NCBI RefSeq assembly: GCF_048771995.1
Contig: NC_133063.1
Location: 10,398,063 to 10,462,062 of the forward strand
Length of the DNA stretch: 64,000 bases
Source of the DNA: Taeniopygia guttata
Lineage: Eukaryota; Chordata; Aves; Passeriformes; Estrildidae
Direction: 5' to 3'
The position numbers and the translations under genes were made by a program. Below, piece after piece: positions 34,837-46,800 of this stretch (position 1 is its first letter; every line of letters starts with the position of its first letter). Below the pieces are notes generated by a model. That model worked only from the letters and a program-made list of their open reading frames with translations, was not told the DNA's origin and ran no database searches.

Positions 34837-37800
34837 CTAGTATCTCCTGTCGGCCATAAACTGCTGCGTTGCCATGATCAGAGGCGTCAGGCTGGAGGTC
34901 GGCTTGGCTGAGGTTACAAAAGGATGCTGCCCAAAGAGAAAAAGAAGACATTAATTTCTACTGACCTCACAGGCTGAAACTGGCTTTCTCTGGCAAGCAG
35001 AAAGATACACAAAGGACGGCATTCTGTGCACCTCTGTCTCCACATCCAGGACCATGCTACATGAGCCAAACATGGCTCCCAATCCCACAAATCCATTAAC
35101 CCAGATGGCTTCAGATGAAAGAGATTTGGTCTAGGCGACCTGGAAAGGCTCCTTCCAACCCATACCAGGCCAGGATTCTCCTCTGTTTTCCTTTGAAAAG
35201 CCCCCAGACTGGAGATTCTCAGGAGCAGGGCCCATCTGCCGCCTTGGACTTGAGCAGACGAGGAGCCCCTGGCAGCGGGCGGCCGGCGCACCCAGCAGCC
35301 GCTTTGCCTTTTACCTGCAGAAGTTCCTGGGCAGACCAGCGCCTGTCCTCGTCCGTCTCCAGGCAGCAGCACAGAAAGTCTCGCAGCCAAGCCGACTGTT
35401 GCCTGGGCTTCTGCAGCTTCGGGGTGCCCCTGGTGCTTATCAGCTGCTGAACCTGGAGAAGAAGGAAATGCCACGCTCCACCTGTCTCCTTCACACGCCA
35501 AACTGCTCACACAGACCCCACTGGACAAGCTCCACTCCCCAGTGGCTCTTTACTCCCTGCCAGAGGGAGGGAGATACCTTTCCTACCCCTACTAAAAGAA
35601 CCCAAAGCCAGAGGCAGCCGTAGCCAGTCCAACATGCAAAGGCTCTTGCCTTGACCCCTGATTTCATTGGCTGATGGAATTAGGAGCAACTCCATCAGCA
35701 GCAGCACACTTTGCTTCTCTCAGCACTGACACCAGCTCTACAGGCGAGGTGGAAGACAGACTTTAATCTAAGTGTACTATTTCCAAGGATTCCTCCCATA
35801 ATATGCAGCTCACTACTCCTTTAGGTAAAGCTGCTCACTGCTCTCTTAGGCAAAGCTTCCATCAAGGAAAAGGCATAGTGATTTTCTTGTGCTATTCATG
35901 ATGAAATGCCAAGGGGATAATCTGGCCGAGAAGCATAAGAGACTATGCAGCCTGGCACCAATCATTGTCAGGTGTTAGCAAGCTTCCCAGGCAGCAGAAT
36001 GGGAGTAGATTTAGTCAGAGTGACAGGAGCATCTGAGGGTAGTTGCAGCGTACCGTACGGGAGGTGTTCATCAGGTAAGGAGGTGCTCCTTCCACCATCT
36101 CGATCCCCACAATTCCAAAGGACCAGATGTCCACTTTGGCGCCGTAGGGCTTCCTTGTGAAAATTTCTGGCGCCATCCAGTGAGTAGTCCCAACAGCTGA
36201 TCTTCGTTTCCTCTGCTCAGCGGTGAGCTGAGCAGCAAGGCCAAAATCAGCTGAGGAGAAAAAACACTCACATCAAGCCAGCTTGAAAAAGAAAGCAAAG
36301 AAAAGAATTCCCCACTGAATCAATGTCTAAGAAGGCAGTGTGGAATCCAGCTGTACCAGGGCCATGCTGCCATTCCTCGCGCCTGCAGCTGAGGAAATAC
36401 GCAATTGGCCACTTTGCAAAAGCCCCCGACTTCAGGCAGTGGCTTTTAGTCCCCTGAAGCTATTAGACTGCTGCTGCCTTGCTGGGGAAGGGACACACAC
36501 AAGCCAAAGACACTCCTGACCCCTTCTGCCCAGCTACAGCTCCCTGCACCTTGTGGCTGTGCTCTGCGCTCGCAGCAGGGCAGCCTGCACTGCCACAGGC
36601 ACCAGGGAAGCGGCAGCACCCAAAGGCAGCCCCACACCGCAGCCCGCCACGGCTGAGCCTGGCCAGCAACACCCACCCAACTTGACAGAGCCGTCCAAGC
36701 CCAGGAGAATGTTGTGGCTTTTGATGTCTCGGTGGATCACTTGCTTGGAGTGAAGGAAATCCAGGCCTTGCAGGCACTGAGAGAGGAAAAAGAAACACAA
36801 GCCTGAGTGGATTGCGTCCCACAAGCAGGGCAGTGGCACACCTGCAAGACTGACTTCCTGGGGGTTGGTGAGCCACGGCAGGCCAGGCTGCTGGCAAAGG
36901 CAGCAGAGCTGGCTGCTCCAACACGAGGACAGCAGAGCTTTTCTAAGGGCGTGGCTGTTTGCTTTTGAAAGGGAAAGGGCAGTTGTTGCTCTGGCCAGTG
37001 CCCTGCAAACACAGACTCAAGGTGCACTGCTGCAGTGCCTGTACTCTCTGCAGCCAGACAACAGTGTCTGCTTTTGCAAACACCACTTGGGGTGCAAGGC
37101 TCTCCTTTGAGGCTGAGCTCTGTGAGAGTCCTGTGAGGATCTCTTTGTCTTTGCCACTTGCTCAACATGGTGCCACCAGCCACTTTGCTCTTGTGGGGAA
37201 GGAATGCAGCACTCACAGGCTCCAGGCAAAGCTTTAGAGAGGCAAACACAAACACACTAGAAGAAGGGCAGGCATATTGGCAGGCACTTCATCTGCTCTT
37301 GCTACTGCCAGGCGTAAGAGAAATGCAGAAAGGAAGCTTGGAAGGGGAAATCTCTCCTCTCCTTATCACCCATTTGGAAGGGCCGTCCCGACCAAGCCAT
37401 GGGAAGCACAAGCGCCATCCCTTACCTCCCGAGAGACAGCTGCTATCTCTCCTTCTGCCATATGACTCTCCCTAACGACATCGTGTAAAGAACCTCCATC
37501 CATGTATTCCATCACCAGCCAGAGTTCCTCATCCACCAGGTAGCTGAAAGGAGGAAACAACAGCCTGGAGATGAAGGTGTGCACTTACATGACCTGATGG
37601 ATTCTTGCTCCTGTGTCTCTCTCAGAGGAAGACAGGAGGAATAGTCATTCACAATGCTCTACAGGGCTTGAACTCTATGCAGTCTAAAGGCTGCTTGGTA
37701 TCCATACCAATGCAACACGCCAAGGGAAATACAATCTACAGCGCTTTGTCAGCACTGGAGACCCATGGGAAAAAATCAAATGCCAAAACAAATGAAACCA

Positions 37801-38885
37801 TGTGGAGAGAGGACAGGAACTTTGAGGCTGTTGGCTCAGTGAGACAGGGCCAAGGCTGGTCTTTGAAAGCACACTTCAAACTAGGTATGCCAGCAAAGAT
37901 GAACGCAGCCCCAATGCAATCTCCTCCCAGGACGCTGTAGATCAGCCCAGAAGCAGGAATTAACAGCTCCATCCTCTGCCAGCCACCAAAGGAGTGGTTG
38001 AACTTCTGGCTTGCAGGATGTGAATGACCTTTCATGGCAGAACAGCAGAACCACTCACCTGTCTACAAAGGTCACAAGATTGGCATTCTTATTGCCACGC
38101 ATGATCTGGATTTCATTCAGGCACACCTCGCTGTTGCTCTCTTCCAGGAGACTTATTTTCTTTATGGCCACCTAAAACAACATGGAAAACATGAACCAAA
38201 GTTGGTGGCACAGAACCACCAGGGGAACACAGAGACAGTGATGATGGGGTGACAGAGCTGGGCTGGGCCAAGCTGCCTTGTGGCTGGACATCAGACCGCT
38301 TGCTTGGGCACCTCCCAGGACAAAGAGCCAGATAGCCTTTGCCTTGGAAACCTGGCAGAAACATGGTCTATGCTGTCCACCTCAAAGCTCTAACAACACT
38401 CACCGTTCCCACAGACTTCCCCCATGGCTTTACTTGATCATCCCCATTTTCATTCACACACCTCTTGCAAGCAGAAAGTCAATTTCTGCCAGAAAAATGG
38501 AGCAAAACTGCTGGACAACCTCTAGGGGGCTTGATCATTCCACTGGCATTCTCCCTTTCACAGCAACAAAGCAAACTCTTCCAGACATGACAGATCAAAT
38601 GCTGTCCTAAAACAGTCCTGCAGAAGCTGTGGCGCTGCTTGACGCTTACCTCTTCTCCTGTGGCAGTCTCCACTGCCATGCACACCGTGCCAAAACCCCT
38701 AGAAACAAAAGGGCCGCAGAGATAGAAGTCCTTTAGTCCCTGCAAGTGCAGGAATCTACAGTACAAGAGGAAAAAAGTCCAGGGACAAACAGTAAATGGA
38801 AAGAACTGTGGCTGCATTCACCCTCTGCCAATTGTTTCCAGTTCTGTGTATTTAGCCTCAGGATCTCCCTCGCTCACCAGCATCT
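34837..38885 (-). other. Kinase-domain exon block of PAK-A
   Basis: Eight exons encode the catalytic domain. The beta-3 lysine is in 38059-38171, the hinge and C-helix follow-up in 37426-37543, and the catalytic HRD in 36677-36776. DFG, the activation loop and APE are in 36054-36250, the C-lobe is in 35315-35452, and the tail with the TAG stop is in 34837-34926. All residues needed for phosphotransfer are present. Confidence 0.88.
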
Positions 38886-41280
38886 CTGTAAAAATCCCAA
38901 GGAAAGATGCTCCCTTCAAAAGAGATCCCACCGTGCAGCAGATCAGAAAGGCAGCCCCACTCTCTGGGACACTGCGCCCTTTCAACTCACTCCCTCAGGA
39001 AACAACAACACCACCACACCGCCACCACCTAAAAAACAACAGCAGCAGGACAAGCAGCCCTGCAGCACAGATGGCCTGTCCAAAACTAGAAGTCTAAACT
39101 AAAATCTAAGCACATCAAGAAACAGTCAGAGGAGACAGGGATCAGAAAAGTGTAAGCAAGAGAAGTGATTGTTGCCTACAGACATTAAGGCAGGCAGCAG
39201 GACAAACACAAACTTTCTGTTCGGGCAATGAACACTCTGGGACATTCAACAAAAGATTTAATCCTTGCAAACATGCAAGGCATCTTGGGTTTGGGAATCC
39301 ATTTTTATCAACAGCTGCCCTTTCCAGAAGAGGAAGAATATTGCAAAGTGCCTCCAGCAAAGCTAAGAACTCCAGCTTGAAGCAGGACTTTGCCTAAACA
39401 ACGCCCTTCTGCCGCTCAAGAGCAGCAGCTGATGTTCTACCCTACTGTGATGGGCCTTAGGAATGAGGTCCCTCAGCTTTTAGGACAGGCTGAGCTCTGA
39501 AGATGACCTTGGCCTTGCCCCACAGGAGCTGGGCCCCACAGGAGCTCATGGAGGCCTCCTCATTTGCTCGGTCACAGCCTCCTGCTCAGCCAGAAACAAT
39601 CTCTGCTCTGCCTTTTGCCTAGAGGGAAGCTCAGGCAAGGCCAAACCAGGCCCAGCTGCCCTCCGAGGCAGGAGCAGCAGCCCAGAGATCCCTCCCCACC
39701 TCAGAGCACAGCAACAGCTCCTGTGGGGAGGCCTCAGGAGCTGGCACTCAGCTGAGGAGGAACAGGAGCTGGGACAGCTCTTGCTCACACACGCACACAC
39801 ACACCAGGCACTGCTGCGGCACACAAGGGTCACAAAGGACGTACTCAGCATGTCCAGGCACTTGTCCTCTGTCCTCTCTCCCAGCAGCTCCATGCTGCCA
39901 GAGGAACTAGTCGTGCTCCAGGTGCACGAGCTGCTCCTGCTTGAGTTTCCAGCTTGGGCACTGGAGGCTTCTTCAGCTGCAGCTTGTGCAGGTGCCACGA
40001 CAGAGGAGCTGGAGCTCTGGGACAAGAAATTAATTTGGGTCACAAATGTGCCTGGCAGAGATGCCCCTCCGATCTCATTTCAAATGCAAGCCCTGAGGAA
40101 GATGCTGCTGGCCACATCCAGGGCTCTTCACCTCTCAGCTTTTGCAGCCCACTTCTCCAGCTCAAGGCCCCGAACCCAAACCCTGCTTTTACATGAGGGA
40201 CAAAATGTCACCAAAGACACTGCTAAACCAAACAGGCACTTACTGATGCTGGCTGCTCAGGCCGGGGGCTGACAGCAGCAGCAGGTTCATTGGCACCTTC
40301 CTCCTCTTCAGCCTCTTCCTCGGGTGCAGAGGCAGCCGGAGCAGGTGCTGGCGCTGCCCTTGTGCTCTGTGCACAGACAGCAGCAGGAGGGTCAAGAAAG
40401 AACCTGTCATTCAGAGCCTTACGTCTCTTCAGCTACAGGCCCCGCTGCATCTCAGCTGTTCCTTTAGCTGCTGACTTTGGCTGTTCTGTGGGGAGGGCCA
40501 GGTCCCTTCTGGGGACAGTGTCTCCTCATATCCTGCAAGGCTGTGAACTGCACTTTTTCACTCTCTTCACTGGGGACAAGGAGCCTGCACAGCCCCTGGG
40601 CACAGAGGGCCTCACTTGTACCCCAGGAGCATCCAAAGACATCCTATTGCTACCTCTTGTCTCTTGCTGAGACAAATTCCCAGCCCCTGTCTGAACAGTA
40701 GGGAAGTGATGCCTAAATGGCCAAGTTCCACACCCCTTCTCCAGGCCTCACAGGCTGGGGGAAGTGCTCTGGGAGAGCTGGAAAGATTCCAGTCCTCAGC
40801 ATCTTCAGCCAGGCAGGGCAGGTGCTGTCTGCTCAGAAACTTGCAGCTCTGCTTTGCTCCAGCCACAGGACTAGACAGAGCTGCCACTTACTGATGCTGG
40901 ATGCTCAGGCCCTGCAGTGGCAGCAGGTGCACTTTGGTGGGAATCTTCCTCCCCTTTGGTCTCTTCTTCAGGAAGACATGCATCCAGAGGAGGCTCAGAG
41001 GTCTGTTTTGGGCTCTGCAGATAGACAGCAGTGTCAGGGACAGGGAACCTCTCTATTCAGCTCTGGAGCCAGATGCACTAAGGAGAAATCATCTGCAGAG
41101 AAATGGCATTCTAATTGTTCAAACTCAAGGAAAATGGGACAGTTAGATGGGACTGCACTCTCTTGTACAGGAGAAATTCCATCATGGCTTCAAGCACCAA
41201 ACAACCCCACTTTCAGCTGCTTAAAAGCTCTGAAAAGGAACTGGAGAAAACAGCCTGGGATCCAACTCCTCCTGCAGATT

Positions 41281-41311
<31 letters not shown>

Positions 41312-42474
41312 TGCAAAGGGCCTTGACTGTTCTTTCATTCATCCAACCAGGCTGGCACTGGACTGCACCAGGCCCAGCTCACAGCTTGCTCCACAATTGT
41401 CAAATGCTACCCACACCAAAGGCTCCTTTCCCACTCACCCAAGGAGCGGATTCTCTCCAGGCACGGGTGATGTGACCTGCAAGACAAAAGGGAAAAAGAA
41501 GCAGATGCTGTAAGGAAACTGCCTGTGCTGGGCAAGCCCACCAAATAGTCAGCAACCAAAGACAGAGCATTCTGCTTTCACTCCATCACTCCAGCAACAA
41601 CCCTTGTGTCACACAGCAAGACAACAGCACAAACTACTGCCTCGTGTCTACATTTTGTTCCCTTTGGCCTCTCAACCCATAGAAACTCGAGACTGAGAAA
41701 GTCCCAGTGGTTCTGCAACAGGCATTCCAGCTTCTGCCCCACCGCACCCAGCAGGAGCTACAGCTCCTCTCTTCCCTGGACTTCAGTTTTCTGAAGAGAT
41801 TGCATGCAGCAATTGCCATGAGCTTACTGAAAACCCTTCCCCAACAAAGCTTCACTCAAGTCCCTATTAGCCATGGTGGCAGTTCCGTGGTAACACAGCG
41901 CAGGAACAGCTCCTGGGTTCAGGAGCATACAAGAACTGCTCTGAAATGTCCATCTCAGAGGCCTTTTCCAAGCTGATCCTGTGATTTCACCCCAGAAGGA
42001 ATGGCTCTTTTAGCACTCAGGAAGTGTCAAGTTCCACAGGCACATGCTGGGATGAGGGAATGCAGACAAGAAGACTTGAACTGAGGGACTTTCCCTCAGT
42101 GCTGGAGAGCAGTGCACAGCTTTTCCAAGGACTGCTGCCAAGCTCTCCCAGTCCTCCTATCTTGCAAGTTGTCTGGCTTGAGCCAGCAAACTGAGGAGAT
42201 TCCAGACCCCATGGGCACAGGCTATGCCACGGGAGGAGCGGAGCCCCTGCAGGCTACATTACAAATGCTGCCCAGGCCCCTCTGGCTAGAGACACCCCCT
42301 TCTTAGCTGCAGCTGCTGACAGCAGCTTTACCCAACTCAAGGCCTCTTGGTGGCATTTTGGTGTCCATATGCCACACTGCACAAAACCGTCCACTTACGT
42401 GCCAGCTGGGTGAAAAAGTACCCAGAATAGGCCACGGAGAAAGCCGTGCAAACTGCAGCACACACTCTCTCCAT
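34837..42474 (-). CDS. PAK3-like serine/threonine kinase without CRIB domain (PAK-A)
   Basis: Coding exons 5' to 3': 42399-42474, 41439-41476, 40892-41014, 40244-40366, 39845-40016, 38822-38885, 38650-38698, 38059-38171, 37426-37543, 36677-36776, 36054-36250, 35315-35452, 34837-34926. All introns are GT-AG, every phase matches, and the total is 1401 nt, or 466 aa. Residues from about 178 to the end form a PAK-family kinase: glycine loop (GRGGFG), VAIK lysine, HRDIKSHN loop, DFG, MAPE and the PAK-type C-terminal tail. It would phosphorylate Ser/Thr of unknown targets. The N-terminus is a short hydrophobic exon plus acidic, Pro/Ala-rich linker exons; no p21-binding motif is seen, so Rac/Cdc42 control is unlikely. 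The activation loop reads GTTHW where PAKs usually have GTPYW. PAK3-like genes are known to be multiplied in songbirds. Confidence 0.85.
35110..35178 (+). repeat. CR1 3'-end fragment
   Basis: A short stretch (GGCTCCTTCCAACCC context) resembles the CR1 3' end in forward orientation. It lies in the last-but-one intron of PAK-A, and the duplicate is at about 45644-45712. Confidence 0.45.
40244..41014 (-). other. Duplicated 123-nt linker exons of PAK-A
   Basis: The exons at 40892-41014 and 40244-40366 have the same length (41 codons) and phase 0 at both ends. They share similar acidic, alanine/proline-rich text and the same ending (PEHPAS and PEQPAS) with the same donor context, so they arose by exon duplication. 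The ending resembles the proline-rich region before the kinase domain of PAKs. Confidence 0.75.
41277..41315. repeat. (CTG)n microsatellite
   Basis: An imperfect CTG run in an intron of PAK-A. Confidence 0.9.
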
Positions 42475-42674
42475 GGCCTGAGCAGCGCTGCCCAAGTCTG
42501 CACCAGACAACGCCTGCGGGGAAAAACCAAAAATCCTGCGAGTCCTGCTGGCAGAGACCTCGGCGATCAGCAGGTTCCGCCTGCAGTCAGCGTGCCACAG
42601 AGCTGCTCTGCTCACTGAGCCCTGCCGGGCCTGGGCACAGCAACTTTGCCTTGGCAACGCTGGGATGCGGCCCC

Positions 42675-42693
42675 TGACATCACAATAGCAGCC
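42675..42693. promoter_or_regulatory. Conserved CRE-like block upstream of PAK-A exon 1
   Basis: TGACATCACAATAGCAGCC lies 201 bp upstream of the start codon. It is identical to the blocks upstream of the other two first exons, in a region otherwise clearly diverged. Confidence 0.5.
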
Positions 42694-42699
42694 ACCCTG

Positions 42700-43823
42700 G
42701 GCTGGTTTGTGAACTCACAGAGTGCAGGGAACCAGATCTTCCCTACAGCTCAGGCCAAAAAAAGCCTGCAAAGCTCTCCTCTGCTACAAAGCAAGACAAA
42801 AAGCCCTCCTAGTCCATAAGCTACTGCTCAAGGCATCTAAGAGTAACTCCAAGAACACACTAATCCCCTACAGCCCACCCGGAGAAATTGAGCACTGAGA
42901 AGGGAGCGGGATGTGAGGAACCACATCAGTGCTCTTTGGCCACTAATGCTTCTGAGCAAAAACCAGAAGGCTTCTTCCAGTTGGACCTTGCTCAGTTCAG
43001 GAAAGCAGCAAACAAGGAGAAGCACTACTTCAATTACATTTAGAGGTTTCTCCTAGCTACAGAGACCAGGTCATGGATCTTTCAGCACTGTTTATTCATT
43101 TTACATCACAGCCATGGGTGTGATTTCAGCAGGGAAATGCCATGACCACAAATGCAAGGGGGATCCTTCTTTCTGGTTCCCTCTAGCAGAGAGGCCTTGG
43201 GACCAAAGCACCACCACCATTTCCCTGCCAGTTCTGTCCTTCCACAGTAGTTTTTAGGCCACGGGGTTGAGATGAGTGGCACGGAAGTGACAGCTCTGAC
43301 ACAAAACTGAAACCATCAAGGCCAGGGTGGCACGTGGGACTGTTTTTCCGCTCCAGCAGAACAGTGCAGTCCAGAGTGCTGACACTGATACCAAGTGAGT
43401 TCAGCCAAGCCAAAAGAGAGTCCAGCCAAGCCCAGTGGAGCCCAGCAGGGTGGTAGGAAGAGGCAGTGGAGCGGCAGATCCGATTCCCACGCACACGCCC
43501 AGCGTGGCAGACTGATGGTAGCGGCAGTGCCAAACAGAGCTCTGCAGGGAGAGACACCCATCACCATCGCCGCTGCCACCATCTGCCGCGTCCTCGCCCC
43601 CAACCACTGATCTCCAGTCCACTCAGCCCCAGCTAGCTCTCCAAGGGGCGAGTAGGGCAGCAAGAAGCACTCCCTGCTGGACCTGGATGGGCTTTTGGGA
43701 GTGCCTCCATTGCTCCCAAGGCGTAGCTGATCCCACTGGCGAATAACAAAGAATTTCTTGTCAGGGGTAGAACTCCAAAGCTTGATTGAGACTGTGAAGA
43801 GCCCAACTGCACCTGATCACAAC
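42700..43823. other. Upstream region of PAK-A
   Basis: 42700-43030 is a diverged relative of 58495-58790 and probably holds the promoter or 5' UTR. 43180-43640 has no counterpart elsewhere in the window and includes several CpG-containing stretches. No coding exon was recognised. Confidence 0.45.
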
Positions 43824-46800
43824 CTGCTGACAAGAGCACCAGAGAGGTGCAAACCACCAGTAAAATACAGAGAAGGAGGAGAACTGACTCGCCAATGAGA
43901 AAACAGTAAGGAGTGGCTCTTGTACAAACTGACAATGAGGGTATCCAATGAGGGAGGAAAGGGGAAGGGGCCCCAGGCCCTCACCCAATCACCTGACGCT
44001 CTGGATGGAAGCTTCAAGATGTAAGGGAAGGCACACCGAGTGACGGACAAGGCATCTGGGAGGAGACAGGGGAATGTCTCTGTACTTAGAGGGTGATGGA
44101 CACTTGAGGAGGGATGGGAAAACTAGGGATAAACCAAAGGGGCACAGAGGGGTTCAAGGGGATAAACCATTTTAAAATCGAAATACAATGAAAATACAAT
44201 AAAGTATAAAAACACAACTCCACAATCGGGTACTGCTAATACAACAGGAAAGCAGGAGCAGGGTTGAGGGCTGTCACAAAGTGGGTTAGGGTAGAATCTG
44301 GGGAGGCATGGCCAGTGCCCTCCTGGCAAGGGCACGGAAAAGAAGGGCAGATGGCAGATGGCTGGTGGCTGGCCTCTGCTCTTGAGCAGGTTCCATCTCC
44401 AGTCCTGTCCTTCTCAAGGATAGTGGGTACAGGGACGTGGCGGATGAATACGAAAACTGGAAAAGGAAGTCTGTTAAATATTGTGCAACTAAAATTTAAA
44501 TTTAAATGATCATCAAATATACTGTCAATTGCCACAAAACATCGCACAGTAAATGATTTTGAATCATCACTATATGATGACTATATATCTATATATAGAG
44601 ATATCTATACTATATCTATATATTATATCTATATCTATATATTATATACTAATAATGTATCAAATGTACATTGAAACAAAAAACCGGAGTCCATGGGAGA
44701 GTTTAAAGTCAAGGGGACAAGATAAGGGAAAGGTTAAAATCTAAAGGACATTCTTCCAGGGCATAGCCCCAAGAAGTCCTCCTGCAGCCCACAGGCCTCC
44801 ACAGTGGCTCACGCAGATTCAAACTGCACAAGTCTTCACTCCCACATGTTGGCCTTAGTTCTCGTGGCAGAACTTGCCTTCCCACTGGACGCTCACCTGT
44901 GCCCGAGCCTGTGGAGAAGCCCGGCTCCCTCCCCCTCTGCCCACAGCAGCACAGACACTCCCAACCTTTCCCAAGAGCTGCAACACAACCACAGCCACAG
45001 CAGCATGCCCTGCACTGACACCACTGCTCTGCTCCATTTTGCCCCACTCTGCTCCTCTAGTCACTGCTGCCAGCCTGTCTCTCCACTAGAGGTTTTGGCC
45101 TGGAGGCACCAAGGTCAGAAGACCTTTGCCTACTTCCAGACCATGCCACAAACCCCATATATGTCTTTTCCCACATTTAAGAAACACCTGACCATTCAGA
45201 AGCAAATTTAGAGCTTATGCACAGCGTGAGAACAAAGGGAAGCTTCCGGCACAGTGAAGGTTTTATGTATTATCGTATTTATTTACACTATCAGTCTAAA
45301 CAAACTAGAAACTACGAGCTATCAACTAGAAACTAGAAACTACAAAAAACACCAATGGCCTCTTGCAGGGCTAGTATCTCCTGTCGGCCATAAACTGCTG
45401 CGTTGCCATGATCAGAGGCGTCAGGCTGGAGGTCGGCTTGGCTGAGGTTACAAAAGGATGCTGCCCAAAGAGAAAAAGAAGACATTAATTTCTACTGACC
45501 TCACAGGCTGAAACTGGCTTTCTCTGGCAAGCAGAAAGATACACAAAGGAGGGCATTCTGTGCACCTCTGTCTCCACATCCAGGACCATGCTACATGAGC
45601 CAAACATGGCTCCCAATCCCACAAATCCATTAACCCAGATGGCTTCAGATGAAAGAGATTTGGTCTAGGCGACCTGGAAAGGCTCCTTCCAACCCATACC
45701 AGGCCAGGATTCTCCTCTGTTTTCCTTTGAAAAGCCCCCAGACTGGAGATTCTCAGGAGCAGGGCCCATCTGCCACCTTGGACTTGAGCAGACGAGGAGC
45801 CCCTGGCAGCGGGCGGCCGGCGCACCCGGCAGCCGCTTTGCCTTTTACCTGCAGAAGTTCCTGGGCAGACCAGCGCCTGTCCTCGTCCGTCTCCAGGCAG
45901 CAGCACAGAAAGTCTCGCAGCCAAGCCGACTGTTGCCTGGGCTTCTGCAGCTTCGGGGTGCCCCCGGTGACTATCAGCTGCTGAACCTGGAGAAGAAGGA
46001 AATGCCACGCTCCACCTGTCTCCTTCACACCCCAAACTGCTCACACAGACCCCACTGGACAAGCTCCACTCCCCAGTGGCTCTTTACTCCCTGCCAGAGG
46101 GAGGGAGATACCTTTCCTACCCCTACTAAAAGAACCCAAAGCCAGAGGCAGCCATAGCCAGTCCAACATGCAAAGGCTCTTGCCTTGACCCCTGATTTCA
46201 TTGGCTGATGGAATTAGGAGCAACTCCATCAGCAGCAGCACACTTTGCTTCTCTCAGCACTGACACCAGCTCTACAGGCGAGGTGGAAGACAGACTTTAA
46301 TCTAAGTGTACTATTTCCAAGGATTCCTCCCATAATATGCAGCTCACTACTCCTTTAGGTAAAGCTGCTCACTGCTCTCTTAGGCAAAGCTTCCATCAAG
46401 GAAAAGGCATAGTGATTTTCTTGTGCTATTCATGATGAAATGCCAAGGGGATAATCTGGCCGAGAAGCATAAGAGACTATGCAGCCTGGCACCAATCATT
46501 GTCAGGTGTTAGCAAGCTTCCCAGGCAGCAGAATGGGAGTAGATTTAGTCAGAGTGACAGGAGCATCTGAGGGTAGTTGCAGCGTACCGTGCGGGAGGTG
46601 TTCATCAGGTAAGGAGGTGCTCCTTCCACCATCTCGATCCCCACAATTCCAAAGGACCAGATGTCCACTTTGGGGCCGTAGGGCTTCCTTGTGAAAATTT
46701 CTGGCGCCATCCAGTGAGTAGTCCCAACAGCTGATCTTCGTTTCCTCTGCTCAGCGGTGAGCTGAGCAGCAAGGCCAAAATCAGCTGAGGAGAAAAAACA

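Larger units (their letters stand above)
33289..40070. repeat. Kinase-bearing segmental duplication, copy 1 (partner 43824-50606)
   Basis: Positions match x+10534 to x+10536 with about one percent difference by eye. The unit includes the AT-rich repeat block, all PAK kinase exons and the linker exon. Beyond 40070 copy 1 continues into PAK-A's own 5' exons, while copy 2 switches to the coiled-coil gene at 50606. Confidence 0.93.

Noticed and set aside
39546..40043. 165-codon minus-strand frame extending past the linker exon
   Set aside because: Only 39845-40016 is needed as an exon. A good donor (GTACGT) ends it, and the rest is Cys/Ser-rich readthrough into the intron.
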